Shown here in pieces: positions 25,710 through 34,762 of a stretch of DNA of 64,000 nucleotides. The notes beneath the pieces were generated by a model, which was given only the letters and a program-made list of their open reading frames with translations, did not search any database and was not told where the DNA came from. A program made the translations under genes and the position numbers. The DNA is from an uncultured Phocaeicola sp. (GTDB lineage: Bacteria > Bacteroidota > Bacteroidia > Bacteroidales > Bacteroidaceae): positions 62,001 to 126,000 of the forward strand of contig CALUET010000023.1 of NCBI GenBank assembly GCA_944319745.1, given 5' to 3'. How positions within the stretch are numbered: the first letter of the stretch is position 1; each line of letters starts with the position of its first letter.

Positions 25710-27602
25710 TCAGAAATGAATATGGATGCCTCCCATAAATGTCGCTTTCGGCATGGGATAACCCAAGTTTATTTCATAGCGTTGGGCCAATAAATTCTCT
25801 CCTTTTACGTAGAGGCTGACAAAGCGACAAAGGCGGTAATTCCCTTGGATGTTGAGAAGAACAAAGTCCTCAGTGCGTTCATCTCCTTCCGTTACTGACG
25901 TATAAAGTCCTTTCACATACTGTAATCCGGCAGAAAAGTCCCATTTGCCTTTCGAAAAATTTGCTCCTGCAAAAAGTTTATGTTCGGGAGATCCGATGAC
26001 GGGATATTCCATGTTTAGCCAACTGTAATTCGTCGAAACCTGCCATTCGTTCGTTATCTGGCAGGAAAGTTCGGCTTCCGCTCCCCAGTTTTCTATCTTT
26101 CCTGTGTTTACATTCATCATTCTTCCGTCTACCGGAACGGTTTGTATGATGTTGTCTCCGTCGATGTAAAAGACGTTGAGCCCATATTTTAATCTGTTCT
26201 CCATGCGGTATTGCGAGAAAGATATTTCGTAGTTCATTAATCTTTCCGGGCGCAGAGCGTCGTTAGCCGGCGGATACATATACAGTTCCCTGATGGTGGG
26301 GTTACGGTAGCCCTTGCTTACCATCGCCTTTAATTTACTTTGTTTGGGCAGCAGGAACGAGATGCCTCCCTGAGGGATAACCTCTGTTCCGGTTTGTGAA
26401 TGGTGGTCTATGCGGATGCCGGCATCGATGTTCATGAAGTTTTTTATGCGTTGACTGAAGTCTATGTAACCGGCCACTTCGTCAATGCTCTTGTCGCTTC
26501 CCGGTTCTTTATCGCCCGTTGCGATGATTTCATTCCACGATTCTCCCCCGAAGTGCATGTAATCTATTCCGGCTGTAAGTCGGTTTCCTTTAAAAAGCTC
26601 GGCACTTTGATACCAGGATACGCCCGCCATGTAATCTTTCGAACGGAATAAATAGTCTTTCGGATCCTCGCCTGCATAATAACCGTCGTTGATCTTGTGT
26701 CGTCCCCAATTGTAATAAATGCTTAAACTGCCGGATGTTTTGTCGTAATGGTTCTCGGCGGAAAGAGAACTCATTCCCCGCGTGATGTGCGAATCATTGT
26801 CGAAGATGGGATTGGTTACGAGGCCGGGGTTTGAAGCATTAAAGTGTGTCAGGTTGACATCACCCCGAAGTTTCCATCGGTCAGTCGGCGAGTATATCAG
26901 TTTTGCATAGCCTCCGTATTGCTCAAATCCCATATTGTCTCGGTGACCGTCCGTGCGGTTATAAGAACCGGAAACAATACTTTCGAAACGTTTTTTCCGG
27001 AATTTGTTTGAAACTTCGGTCTCAACTGTTCCGTAAGAACCGCTTCCTATCCGGATATCGGTGTCGCTTCCTTCACGATCCTGCCGGCGTGTTACGATGT
27101 TTATAACCCCTCCCATGGCATTCGAACCGTATAAAACGGATGCCGGGCCGCGAAGAACTTCCACACGTTCGGCAATCATTGACTGGTAAGCATCGGCTAT
27201 GGGATGTCCGAAAAGGCCCATATATTGGGGATGTCCATCGATGAGTATCAACATTTGTGAGGCTGCTCCGCCTCCGATGCCCCGTAAACTGATGCCTCCG
27301 GCCGCACCGGTTGACACTCCGTATCCCATTATTCCGCGAGAAGTAATGAATAATCCTGGAATTTGTTCGGAAAGAATTGGTAGCAAAGACGGATCGTTTC
27401 GGTTTTCTATCTCCTTTCTGTTGATGACGGATACCGTCATGGGAAGATGTCTGATGTCGGTTGCATAACGTGTTCCCGTGACAACGATTTCATCGATGGG
27501 AAGGCTTTTGGTTATACTGTCGGTTTGTTCGCTTGTAGAAAACGCCCAGCCTTGCATTATGGCAAGGCTGGATATGATGAAAAGGAATAAACGTTTGTTC
27601 AT
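25710..27602 (-). CDS. TonB-dependent outer membrane receptor (BtuB/FepA-like)
   Basis: A 630-residue outer membrane transporter. After a signal peptide (MNKRLFLFIISSLAIMQGWA), a TonB-box-like IDEIVVTGTR begins the plug domain, which continues with ISLRGIGGGAASQMLILIDG and VEVLRGPASVLYGSNAMGGVINI. The beta-barrel includes MVSKGYRNPTIRELYMYPP and ends with an aromatic residue (HIHF), as outer membrane barrels do. There is no carboxypeptidase-like N-terminal extension and no SusD neighbour, so it is not a SusC. Ligand may be cobalamin, haem or a siderophore; no cobalamin riboswitch is visible upstream. Confidence 0.9.
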   Translation of the reverse strand: MNKRLFLFIISSLAIMQGWAFSTSEQTDSITKSLPIDEIVVTGTRYATDIRHLPMTVSVINRKEIENRNDPSLLPILSEQIPGLFITSRGIMGYGVSTGAAGGISLRGIGGGAASQMLILIDGHPQYMGLFGHPIADAYQSMIAERVEVLRGPASVLYGSNAMGGVINIVTRRQDREGSDTDIRIGSGSYGTVETEVSNKFRKKRFESIVSGSYNRTDGHRDNMGFEQYGGYAKLIYSPTDRWKLRGDVNLTHFNASNPGLVTNPIFDNDSHITRGMSSLSAENHYDKTSGSLSIYYNWGRHKINDGYYAGEDPKDYLFRSKDYMAGVSWYQSAELFKGNRLTAGIDYMHFGGESWNEIIATGDKEPGSDKSIDEVAGYIDFSQRIKNFMNIDAGIRIDHHSQTGTEVIPQGGISFLLPKQSKLKAMVSKGYRNPTIRELYMYPPANDALRPERLMNYEISFSQYRMENRLKYGLNVFYIDGDNIIQTVPVDGRMMNVNTGKIENWGAEAELSCQITNEWQVSTNYSWLNMEYPVIGSPEHKLFAGANFSKGKWDFSAGLQYVKGLYTSVTEGDERTEDFVLLNIQGNYRLCRFVSLYVKGENLLAQRYEINLGYPMPKATFMGGIHIHF

Positions 27603-27758
27603 TTAGATTTCGGATAATGATTTCGGATGCGAAGTTATTGAATGAAAACAAACGGCACTTACCAAATTTACATATATGATGATACAAATTACGGAATGTG
27701 TTGCGTTTCGCTTTTTAACGGGTAAAAATGTGTAAAACGTGCCGATGTTTTCAGCTCT

Positions 27759-28880
27759 TTACAAGCATCCTTTACTTGAAGGAATGTTGTAATGGTAAAT
27801 ATCTCTGCGGGCGGCCATCTTGATGCTTCGCGCCAGTGCTTTGAAGATTCCTTCTATTTTATGATGTTCGTTGCATCCTTCAGCTTTTATGTTCAGGTTC
27901 ATTCGGGCGGAATCGCTTAACGATTTAAAGAAGTGCAGGAACATTTCCGTAGGCATGTCGCCGATTTTTTCTCGTTTGAACTCCGCATCCCATACCAGCC
28001 ATGCCCTTCCTCCGAAGTCAAGACTTACTTGGCATAAGCAGTCATCCATAGGGAGGCAGAAGCCGTAACGCTCTATTCCGCGTTTATCGCCCAAGGCTTT
28101 GTATAAACATTCTCCCAGTGCAATGGCCGTATCTTCGATAGTATGATGCTCGTCTACCTCGAGATCTCCTTTCACTTTTACCGTCAGATCGATGCCTCCA
28201 TGCTTACCGATTTGTTCCAACATGTGGTCGAAAAACCCCAATCCCGTAGAGATGTCGCACATTTCGTTTCCGTCAAGGTTCATGCGGATGTAGATGTCTG
28301 TCTCTTTTGTTGTGCGTCGTATTTCGGCCGTACGCTCGTGTGCAAAGAGAAATTCGGCAATCTTGTCCCAGTCTGTGGTGGCCAATACACACGTATTTTC
28401 CAAGTCTTTTTCCCGTAAAAGGCTTTTGTCCGGTTGCAATAAAATGGCTTTACATCCTAAATTGTGCGCCAGTTCTACATCGCTGGGGCGGTCGCCTATG
28501 ACAAAGCTTTCCGAAAGATTGTATGTTTGTTTGTCCATGTATCGCGTAAGCATGGCGGTTCCCGGTTTGCGTGTCGGCGCATTGTCTTCTGGGAAACTCC
28601 GGTCTATCTGTATGTCGTCGAAGGTAATTCCTTCGTTTTCGAAAGTCTTCAAGACCAGATTATGTACCGGCCAGAATGTTTCTTCGGGGAAAGACGACGT
28701 ACCCAACCCGTCCTGATTCGTAACCATGACGAACTTGAAATCTAAATTCTTGCGGATAAAGTACAGATTCCGGAATACTTTCGGGTAAAACTCCAGTTTT
28801 TCGAAAGCATCGAGCTGGTAATCTGTGGGAGGTTCGATGACTAAAGTTCCGTCACGGTCGATAAAAAGTACTTTTTTCAT
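27759..28880 (-). CDS. hisB: Bifunctional histidinol-phosphatase / imidazoleglycerol-phosphate dehydratase
   Basis: Catalyses the sixth and eighth steps of histidine synthesis. Residues 1 to about 170 form a HAD phosphatase (FIDRDGTLV with the Asp nucleophile, [29 protein letters not shown]). Residues about 180-373 form the dehydratase ([59 protein letters not shown]). The phosphatase lacks the Cys/His zinc loop known from E. coli HisB, reading [14 protein letters not shown] instead. The ATG at 28880 overlaps the hisC stop by four bases. An open frame continues upstream into hisC, but the overlap and family start fix this ATG. Confidence 0.96.
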   Translation of the reverse strand: MKKVLFIDRDGTLVIEPPTDYQLDAFEKLEFYPKVFRNLYFIRKNLDFKFVMVTNQDGLGTSSFPEETFWPVHNLVLKTFENEGITFDDIQIDRSFPEDNAPTRKPGTAMLTRYMDKQTYNLSESFVIGDRPSDVELAHNLGCKAILLQPDKSLLREKDLENTCVLATTDWDKIAEFLFAHERTAEIRRTTKETDIYIRMNLDGNEMCDISTGLGFFDHMLEQIGKHGGIDLTVKVKGDLEVDEHHTIEDTAIALGECLYKALGDKRGIERYGFCLPMDDCLCQVSLDFGGRAWLVWDAEFKREKIGDMPTEMFLHFFKSLSDSARMNLNIKAEGCNEHHKIEGIFKALARSIKMAARRDIYHYNIPSSKGCL

Positions 28881-29941
28881 ACGTTGTCTTCGTTTTCCTT
28901 GTTTTCGGGATATTTTTTCAGGGCTTCTATCAATGTATCGTTTTCCGGACGCGTACCGATTGTAATGCGCAGGCAATCTTTGCAGAGGGTTACGTTCGTA
29001 CGGTTACGGACAATGATTCCTTTGCTCACAAGATAGTCGTAGATTTTTTTTGCATCGGTAACTTTTGTAAGAAAGAAGTTGGCGTTTGTAGGATAAATAT
29101 GGCGGCAACACTTGAGTTTCTCGAATTCTTTTATGAGCCGTTTCCTTTCGTTTAAGAGAGAAGTTATCCATTGTTGAACTTCGTAATGCCTTTGCATCAT
29201 GTGGATGGCCTCTTGCTGTGTCAGGAAGTTGACGTTATACGGATATTTTATCTTGTTGAATATCCGGATGATTTCCGGCGAAGCGAAAGCTATGCCCAGG
29301 CGTATGGCGGCACATCCCCACGCCTTCGAGAAAGTTTGCAGCACGATGAGATTGGGATGCTTGTCAAGTTCTTTCAGGAATGAAGGCTCTTCCGAGAAAT
29401 CGGCATAGGCTTCATCTACGATTACGATGCCTTGAAACTTGTCGAGCAGTTCGAGTATTTCCGCTCTTTTCAGGTTATTTCCCGTAGGATTGTTGGGAGA
29501 GCATAGGAACATCAATTTGGTGTTTTCGTCGGAAGCTGCCAGCATGTCCGATGCTTTAAACTGGAAATCTCCGTCGAGCAACACCTTGCGGTAATTAATA
29601 TCATTGATTTCTGCACATACTTGATACATGCCGTAGGTAGGATCGATGGCAACAACATTATCAATTCCCGGGCGGCAAAAAGCCCGAAAGACCAGGTCTA
29701 TGGCTTCGTCACTGCCGTTGCCTAAAAAAATTTGTTCGGCATTGACATGCTTTATCGGGGCTATTAGTTTCTTAAGCTCCCGTTGCAGGGGATCAGGGTA
29801 GCGGTTGTTCGGCGTATTATAAGGGTTTTCGTTTGCATCAAGAAAGATGGAAGCATCGGCACCGTTGTACTCATCCCGGGCGGAAGAATAGGGCTTTAAT
29901 GCTTGAATGTTGGGGCGTATCAGCTCGTTTAATGGTTTCAT
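28877..29941 (-). CDS. hisC: Histidinol-phosphate aminotransferase
   Basis: PLP enzyme converting imidazole-acetol phosphate to histidinol phosphate. The 354-residue protein has [19 protein letters not shown] and [17 protein letters not shown] at the N-terminal end, [19 protein letters not shown], and [18 protein letters not shown] with the Schiff-base Lys, then the C-terminal [10 protein letters not shown] with the substrate-binding Arg. It lies between hisD (13-base gap) and hisB (four-base overlap) in the his operon. Confidence 0.97.
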   Translation of the reverse strand: MKPLNELIRPNIQALKPYSSARDEYNGADASIFLDANENPYNTPNNRYPDPLQRELKKLIAPIKHVNAEQIFLGNGSDEAIDLVFRAFCRPGIDNVVAIDPTYGMYQVCAEINDINYRKVLLDGDFQFKASDMLAASDENTKLMFLCSPNNPTGNNLKRAEILELLDKFQGIVIVDEAYADFSEEPSFLKELDKHPNLIVLQTFSKAWGCAAIRLGIAFASPEIIRIFNKIKYPYNVNFLTQQEAIHMMQRHYEVQQWITSLLNERKRLIKEFEKLKCCRHIYPTNANFFLTKVTDAKKIYDYLVSKGIIVRNRTNVTLCKDCLRITIGTRPENDTLIEALKKYPENKENEDNV

Positions 29942-29954
29942 GGAAAAAGTCTTT

Positions 29955-31241
29955 TTAATTGTTTCTTGAATTTAGCCGTACGGTGATGGCATTTTTGTGA
30001 GCATCCAGGTGTTCGTTTGCTGCCATGATTTCGATGGCCTTCCCGATATTTCCGATACCTTCTTTCGTTACTTCCTGGAAAGTTATCTTACGGATGAAGC
30101 TGTCTAATGAGACGCCGCTGTATGCTTTTGCGTATCCGTTGGTCGGAAGAGTGTGGTTTGTACCCGAAGCATAGTCGCCGGCACTTTCGGGAGAATAGGA
30201 GCCTAAGAATACAGAGCCGGCATTGACTATTCTTTCCGTAATGTCGGAATAATTTTTTGTCTCGATGATTAAGTGTTCGGGCGCATATTGGTTTACCATG
30301 TCGATGGCTTCATCCATCTGGTTTACGAGGATCAACCGGCTGTTGCTTAGCGATTGTTCAGCAATTTCCTTGCGGGGCAATACGGCAAGTTGCTTCTTTA
30401 CTTCGGTTGAGACGGCCTCCAAAAGTGTCTTTGAAACGGTAATTAATATTGCCTGGCTGTCGATGCCATGCTCGGCTTGTGAAAGCAAATCGGCAGCAAC
30501 AAAGGCAGGATTTGCCGTTTCATCGGCAAGAACTGCAACTTCCGACGGCCCGGCCGGCATGTCAATGGCCACGTCGTGCAGGGAAACCTGCTGTTTTGCT
30601 GCAGTAACATATTGGTTTCCCGGGCCGAATATCTTGTACACTTTCGGGATGGATTCCGTCCCGTATGCCATGGCCCCGATGGCTTGTACGCCACCCACTT
30701 TGAATATTTTACTTACTCCTGCGGCTTGAGCAGCATAAAGAATGGCCGGATGTATTTTCCCTTCCTTGTTGGGAGGAGTGCAAAGTATAATTTCTTTGCA
30801 TCCTGCAATTCGGGCAGGTGCAGCCAGCATCAGTACGGTAGAGAACAAAGGTGCTGTACCTCCGGGAATATATAATCCTACTTTTTCTATGGCCACGGCT
30901 TTCTGCCAGCATGTAACCCCCGGGCAAGTCGTAACTTTTTTCCCTTCAAATTTCTGGGAGGCGTGGAACGTTGTAATATTTTTCAGCGCGAGATCGATAG
31001 CCTTTTTGAGATCTTCGCTTATTTCTTTTGTTGCATCATCGAATTCTTGTTGCGATACGGCGAGAGAAGAAATGCAGGCTTTGTCGAATTTCTCCTCATA
31101 CTCTTTTACGGCTTTATCGCCTTCTTTCTTTATATGTTCCAATATTTCGCAGACAACCCCTTGTATGCTGTCGCTTTTCAGTGCGGAACGTTTTAATAAT
31201 TCATTCCATTCTTTTCGTTCGGGATTGAGGATGATATTCAT
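29955..31241 (-). CDS. hisD: Histidinol dehydrogenase
   Basis: Zinc- and NAD-dependent enzyme that oxidises histidinol to histidine in two steps. The 428-residue protein carries [53 protein letters not shown], the metal and catalytic stretch DLLSQAEHG, and [13 protein letters not shown] with the late zinc ligands. Second gene of the his operon, 26 bases after hisG. Confidence 0.98.
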   Translation of the reverse strand: MNIILNPERKEWNELLKRSALKSDSIQGVVCEILEHIKKEGDKAVKEYEEKFDKACISSLAVSQQEFDDATKEISEDLKKAIDLALKNITTFHASQKFEGKKVTTCPGVTCWQKAVAIEKVGLYIPGGTAPLFSTVLMLAAPARIAGCKEIILCTPPNKEGKIHPAILYAAQAAGVSKIFKVGGVQAIGAMAYGTESIPKVYKIFGPGNQYVTAAKQQVSLHDVAIDMPAGPSEVAVLADETANPAFVAADLLSQAEHGIDSQAILITVSKTLLEAVSTEVKKQLAVLPRKEIAEQSLSNSRLILVNQMDEAIDMVNQYAPEHLIIETKNYSDITERIVNAGSVFLGSYSPESAGDYASGTNHTLPTNGYAKAYSGVSLDSFIRKITFQEVTKEGIGNIGKAIEIMAANEHLDAHKNAITVRLNSRNN

Positions 31242-31267
31242 AATTCTTCAGGTTGTTTTTGTCAGTT

Positions 31268-32125
31268 TTACAGGATCATTTTTTCAATGGGAAGCACCAA
31301 AATGCCTTGTGCGCCTAAGGCTTTTAATTTTCCAATGATTTCCCAAAAGCGTTTTTGGTCGAGCACTGTGTGTACACTGCTCCATCCTTTTGTGGCGAGA
31401 GGCATGATTGTCGGACTTTTAATGCCGGGTAATACATCGATGATCTCCGTCAGTTTGTCGGTTGGAACGTTCATTAGTATGTATTTCTTGTCTTCGGCTG
31501 CTTTTACGGCCTCGAAACGGAAGAGCAATTCTTTCAGGATTTCTTGTTTTTCCGGAGATATATTGCGGTTTCCAATGAGAAGAGCTTCGCTTTTCATGAC
31601 GACTTCCACTTCTTTCAGATTGTTGCTTATCAGGGTAGAACCGGAACTTACGATGTCGAAGATTGCGTCGGCTAAATTGATTCCCGGCGCGATTTCTACG
31701 GAACCGGTGATAACATGTATTTCGGATTTCAGGTTGTTCTTGTCCAAATAACTCTGTAAAATATGCGGATAAGAGGTTGCTATTTTCTTTCCGTTGAACC
31801 ATTCCGGTCCGTTGTACGGGATATCTTTGTGAAGAGCCAGTGACAATCTGCATTTGCTAAAGCCCAGACGGTAGATTATATCGGCATCTTCTGCACGTTC
31901 TACGAATTCGTTTTCCCCTACGATGCCGAGATCTGCCACTCCGCTTGCCACGCATTGGGGTATATCATCGTCGCGTAAGAAGAGGATTTCCACCGGGAAG
32001 TTTGTCGACTGTGTCAATAAAGTACGTTTGGAAGTGGATAATTTGATATCGGCTTCCGAGAACAAGGCCATTGTGTCTTCAAATAAACGGCCTTTAGATT
32101 GTACGGCAATTCTAATCATATTCAT
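31268..32125 (-). CDS. hisG: ATP phosphoribosyltransferase, long form
   Basis: First enzyme of histidine synthesis, joining ATP and PRPP. At 285 residues it is the long form with a C-terminal ACT-like regulatory domain (after about residue 205), so feedback inhibition by histidine is expected and HisZ is not needed. Family segments are RIAVQSKGRLFEDT, GVADLGIVGENEF, the PRPP loop DAIFDIVSSGSTLISNNL and MPLATKGWSSVHTVL. Two starts are close, ATG 32125 (MNMIRIAV) and ATG 32119 (MIRIAV); homologues support the shorter, but either is possible. It is preceded by a histidine leader peptide and attenuator. Confidence 0.97.
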   Translation of the reverse strand: MNMIRIAVQSKGRLFEDTMALFSEADIKLSTSKRTLLTQSTNFPVEILFLRDDDIPQCVASGVADLGIVGENEFVERAEDADIIYRLGFSKCRLSLALHKDIPYNGPEWFNGKKIATSYPHILQSYLDKNNLKSEIHVITGSVEIAPGINLADAIFDIVSSGSTLISNNLKEVEVVMKSEALLIGNRNISPEKQEILKELLFRFEAVKAAEDKKYILMNVPTDKLTEIIDVLPGIKSPTIMPLATKGWSSVHTVLDQKRFWEIIGKLKALGAQGILVLPIEKMIL

Positions 32126-32140
32126 TATGTTTTGGTATGT

Positions 32141-32174
32141 AAAATAAAAAAGGCTAACCGTTTTACGGCAAGCC
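32141..32174 (-). terminator. Attenuator terminator of the his operon
   Basis: On the minus strand GGCTTGCCG, TAAAA loop, CGGTTAGCC, then TTTTTTATTTT: a terminator hairpin 15 bases before the hisG start. Its first arm can pair instead with CGGTAGGCT, which spans the leader-peptide stop codon (nine pairs including three G-U), forming an antiterminator. A ribosome stalled on the His codons would leave that segment free; one reaching the stop would cover it and let the terminator form. Confidence 0.85.
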
Positions 32175-32212
32175 TTTCTTTATAATATCTTATAACTACA
32201 CAACACGTTAGC

Positions 32213-32269
32213 CTACCGTTTTCTTACGTCAGGAGAATGATGGTGATGATGTGCAGTAATGTTTGTCAT
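32213..32269 (-). CDS. hisL: Histidine operon leader peptide
   Basis: A short open frame encoding MTNITAHHHHHSPDVRKR (18 residues) and a TAG stop, with five consecutive His codons (CAT CAT CAC CAT CAT order mixed, all His). It lies between a well-formed promoter and an attenuator hairpin, upstream of hisG. This is the standard arrangement for translation-coupled attenuation: scarce charged tRNA-His stalls the ribosome and prevents terminator formation. It is not homologous by position alone to the enterobacterial hisL; the name reflects function. Confidence 0.9.
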   Translation of the reverse strand: MTNITAHHHHHSPDVRKR

Positions 32270-32295
32270 ATAAGTTCGAATTCTTTTTCTTGCGA

Positions 32296-32327
32296 CAAAA
32301 GTATATGATAATTTTTATGATTCCAAA
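32296..32327 (-). promoter_or_regulatory. Promoter of the his leader and operon
   Basis: Reading the minus strand: TTTG (32324-32327), a 20-base spacer, then TACTTTTG (32296-32303). Both elements match the Bacteroidota consensus. The leader-peptide ATG is 27 bases downstream of the -7 element, and the promoter sits just after the stop of the upstream thioesterase gene, so the his operon is independently transcribed. Confidence 0.65.
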
Positions 32328-32330
32328 TTT

Positions 32331-32849
32331 TTATGGAAGTTTCTTTATCTTTTCTGCCTGTTCTGCAGATGTGTCTTCTTTTTCTTCTACGTCGCAGCCG
32401 CAGAAGAACATTTCTGTTCTGGCTTTTTCCGGCGAGAATGTATAATAAGTACACGTTGTGCGTGTGCAAACATCGCCGTCTTTGTCGATAATGCATGCGT
32501 CCAGTGTGACAAGGTTCCGCTTCTGCTCGCGTATGGACGCTCTCAGGGTGATAAAATCATCCGTTGTTTTTACCGGTTTCAGGTAGCGTGTTTCCATTTT
32601 CGAGGTGACGCCTGTTGTTTGCAGTTTGCGCACAATTACCCAAGCACAGATTTCATCCAACAAAACGGCCTGGATGCCTCCGTGTAAAGTATTCAGCCAA
32701 CCTTGATACTTTGCCTGAGGATGCCATTTGCTTACCACCTCGTCTCCGTCTTCATAAAACTCCATTTTTAGTCCTGCTTCATTGTCGGGCGAACAGCCGA
32801 AGCAGAAATATCCTTTTATTCCTTTCCAGGGATTGATGATTTTCTTCAT
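32331..32849 (-). CDS. PaaI-like hotdog-fold thioesterase
   Basis: A 172-residue acyl-CoA thioesterase-like protein. The hotdog core includes WLNTLHGGIQAVLLDEICAWV, the conserved HGG and acidic residue on the central helix, and METRYLKPVKTTDD. The N-terminal CFGCSPDNEAGLKMEFYEDG is common to this subgroup. A charged tail of about 25 residues (CDVEEKEDTSAEQAE) extends past the fold. Substrate unknown. It is 15 bases after the Dabb gene on the same strand. Confidence 0.88.
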   Translation of the reverse strand: MKKIINPWKGIKGYFCFGCSPDNEAGLKMEFYEDGDEVVSKWHPQAKYQGWLNTLHGGIQAVLLDEICAWVIVRKLQTTGVTSKMETRYLKPVKTTDDFITLRASIREQKRNLVTLDACIIDKDGDVCTRTTCTYYTFSPEKARTEMFFCGCDVEEKEDTSAEQAEKIKKLP

Positions 32850-32864
32850 TGTTTCTTTGTTTAA

Positions 32865-33164
32865 TCAGTATTCATAATCTACACAGGCGCGGTCTTGTTT
32901 GTATTCTTTCAGGATACTTGCAGCAGCAAGGTGCGCGGGATGTATGGCATAGGCCTTGACATCTTCTAAAGAATCGAAATCGCTATCCAGACAAATATCC
33001 CATTTTTCTTCGGCATTGATGTTTTGTGCTACGCGGATATTCCGTATCGTTTTGATTACGGGCGGCAGTGCTTCTATTGCTTTTTTGAATTGGGCTGCAA
33101 CTTCAGCCTTCGTCTCTGCGGAAATAGTTTCTTTCAGTTTAAATAAAACGATGTGTTTGATCAT
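32865..33164 (-). CDS. Dabb (stress-responsive A/B barrel) family protein
   Basis: A 99-residue dimeric alpha/beta-barrel protein. It has the family start MIKHIVLFKLKE, the middle IRNIRVAQNINAEEKWDICLDSDFDSLEDVKAY and the IHPAHLAA motif with the conserved His. The start at 33164 matches the family; an open frame extends upstream but overlaps the promoter. The biochemical role is unknown; it may be cotranscribed with the thioesterase. Confidence 0.9.
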   Translation of the reverse strand: MIKHIVLFKLKETISAETKAEVAAQFKKAIEALPPVIKTIRNIRVAQNINAEEKWDICLDSDFDSLEDVKAYAIHPAHLAAASILKEYKQDRACVDYEY

Positions 33165-33166
33165 GA

Positions 33167-33198
33167 TTTGTTCCTTATAATGATTTATCGTACATTTG
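33167..33198 (+). promoter_or_regulatory. Promoter of the MltF-like gene
   Basis: TTTG at 33167-33170, a 20-base spacer, then TACATTTG at 33191-33198, both consensus. The ATG is 40 bases downstream. The -7 element is one arm of a perfect inverted repeat shared with a candidate element for the divergent gene. Confidence 0.6.
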
Positions 33199-33214
33199 TA
33201 TCTATGCAAATGTA
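33191..33214. repeat. Inverted repeat joining divergent -7 elements
   Basis: TACATTTG (33191-33198), eight bases, CAAATGTA (33207-33214): a perfect 8-base inverted repeat. Each arm reads as TAnnTTTG outward, one for the MltF-like gene (+), the other for the Dabb-thioesterase genes (-). It could be simply two abutting -7 elements or an operator for a dimeric regulator. Confidence 0.6.
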
Positions 33215-33237
33215 TGATTATTTATTGAAATAAGTAT

Positions 33238-34653
33238 ATGTTCATCTTTCGATTTCTGAAAAATATTGTTGTGGTCAGGGCGTCGGTTTGCGTATCTGTT
33301 TTTTTTGTGATCGTTTTAGTCGCATGCGGTCTTTCGGGAAAGAAAGGAAAACGAAGTGTGGCCGCAGATGATTTGCCTCAGATAAAAGAACGGGGCGAAC
33401 TAATTGTGCTAACGGCGAATACTTCCACTTCACTTTTCGATTATCGTGGCGAAACAATGGGCTTTCAATATGAGTTAGCAAAGTTTTTTTCCGAGGCAAT
33501 GGGGCTGAAGTTGAAAGTAAAAGTAATTGATGATCCTGAGAAAATGGTCGACAGTTTACTGGCCGGAGCGGGTGATCTGATTGCTTATAATCTGGGAATA
33601 ACCAATAAGCGTAAGGAAAAATTGATTTATTGCGGGGAAGAGAAGATTACCCATCAGGTGCTCATTCAGCGGAAAGGAAAGGGGCTTTTGACCGATGTCA
33701 CGCAGCTGGTTGGGAAAAAGGTTTATGTCCGTCCGGGAAAATATTATGATCGTTTGCAGAATTTAAATGAAGAACTGGGAGGAGGAATCGAGATCTGCAG
33801 ATTACCATCAGACAGTGTTACGGTGGAAGGATTGATAACAGCTGTGTCAGACGGGAAGATAGATTATACGGTTGCTACCAATGAAGTAGCAAAAATAAAC
33901 CAGACATATTATCATAATCTGAACATTGATTTGAAAATAAGCTTCGATCAACGCTCGGCATGGGCTGTAAGAAAGACATCGAGATTGCTGGCGGAAGCAG
34001 TGGATAAATGGCTTCGTGAAAACCGGGACTCGCCGGAGGTGAAAGCTGTCGAGCGCAGATATTTTGAATTGAATAAGCAAACTGCACCCGGTTCTATCCT
34101 TTCGGTTGAAGAAGGGAAAATATCATTGTACGATGATTTCTTCCGGAAATATGCAAAAGAAATAGACTGGGACTGGCGTTTGTTGGCGGCTTTGGTTTAT
34201 ACGGAGTCGAACTTTAATCCGAACGTCGTGTCGTGGGCAGGAGCGAAAGGGCTTATGCAGCTAATGCCACGCACGGCTCATGCAATGGGGGTGCCTGAAG
34301 GGAAGGAAAGAGATCCGGAAGAAAGCATCAAAGGCGGGGTGAAGTATATACAGTTGTTGCAGAAAAACTTTCAGAATATATCGGACAAAGACGAACGCAT
34401 TAAGTTTATTTTAGCGTCTTATAACGCAGGAACCGGTCATGTTTTGGACGCAATGGCCTTGACAGAAAAGTATGGGCGGAATAAATACGTGTGGGAAAAT
34501 AATGTGGCACATTACATCTTGTTGAAAAGCGAACCCGAATTTTATCAGGATTCCGTGTGTAAGAACGGATATTTCCGCGGGACGGAAACGTATCGGTTTG
34601 TGCACGATGTCTTGTCCCGATTGGCTTTTTATAAACAACGTATCAAGATATAG
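33238..34653 (+). CDS. MltF-like membrane-bound lytic murein transglycosylase
   Basis: A 471-residue envelope enzyme that cleaves peptidoglycan glycan strands. After an N-terminal membrane anchor or lipoprotein signal (VFFVIVLVACG), a periplasmic substrate-binding-like domain (about 50-280; RGELIVLTANTSTSLF, DLIAYNLGITNKRKEKL) precedes an SLT lysozyme-like domain (about 300-440). That domain has LAALVYTESNFNPNVVSWAGAKGLMQL with the catalytic Glu in TES, and ILASYNAGTGHVLDA. This is the MltF arrangement, where the first domain senses muropeptides. A strong terminator follows. Confidence 0.93.
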   Translation: MFIFRFLKNIVVVRASVCVSVFFVIVLVACGLSGKKGKRSVAADDLPQIKERGELIVLTANTSTSLFDYRGETMGFQYELAKFFSEAMGLKLKVKVIDDPEKMVDSLLAGAGDLIAYNLGITNKRKEKLIYCGEEKITHQVLIQRKGKGLLTDVTQLVGKKVYVRPGKYYDRLQNLNEELGGGIEICRLPSDSVTVEGLITAVSDGKIDYTVATNEVAKINQTYYHNLNIDLKISFDQRSAWAVRKTSRLLAEAVDKWLRENRDSPEVKAVERRYFELNKQTAPGSILSVEEGKISLYDDFFRKYAKEIDWDWRLLAALVYTESNFNPNVVSWAGAKGLMQLMPRTAHAMGVPEGKERDPEESIKGGVKYIQLLQKNFQNISDKDERIKFILASYNAGTGHVLDAMALTEKYGRNKYVWENNVAHYILLKSEPEFYQDSVCKNGYFRGTETYRFVHDVLSRLAFYKQRIKI

Positions 34654-34702
34654 GCGACGATTTGTTTCGTTCGTTTACCTTTTTCCTGCAGAAGAAAATA
34701 AA

Positions 34703-34742
34703 AACACGTCCCGTTATTTCTCATAAAATAACGGGACGTGTT
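34703..34742. terminator. Bidirectional terminator between MltF-like and OmpH-like genes
   Basis: Perfect 17-base inverted repeat AACACGTCCCGTTATTT / AAATAACGGGACGTGTT with a 6-base loop (CTCATA region), between convergent genes. Confidence 0.85.
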
Positions 34743-34762
34743 ATGTTGCCTAACGCGATATT

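Noticed and set aside
27603..27758. Possible cobalamin riboswitch upstream of the TonB-dependent receptor
   Set aside because: The gap is only 156 bases and lacks the conserved B12-box; a TAAATTTG -7 element at 27663-27670 is the only recognisable signal.
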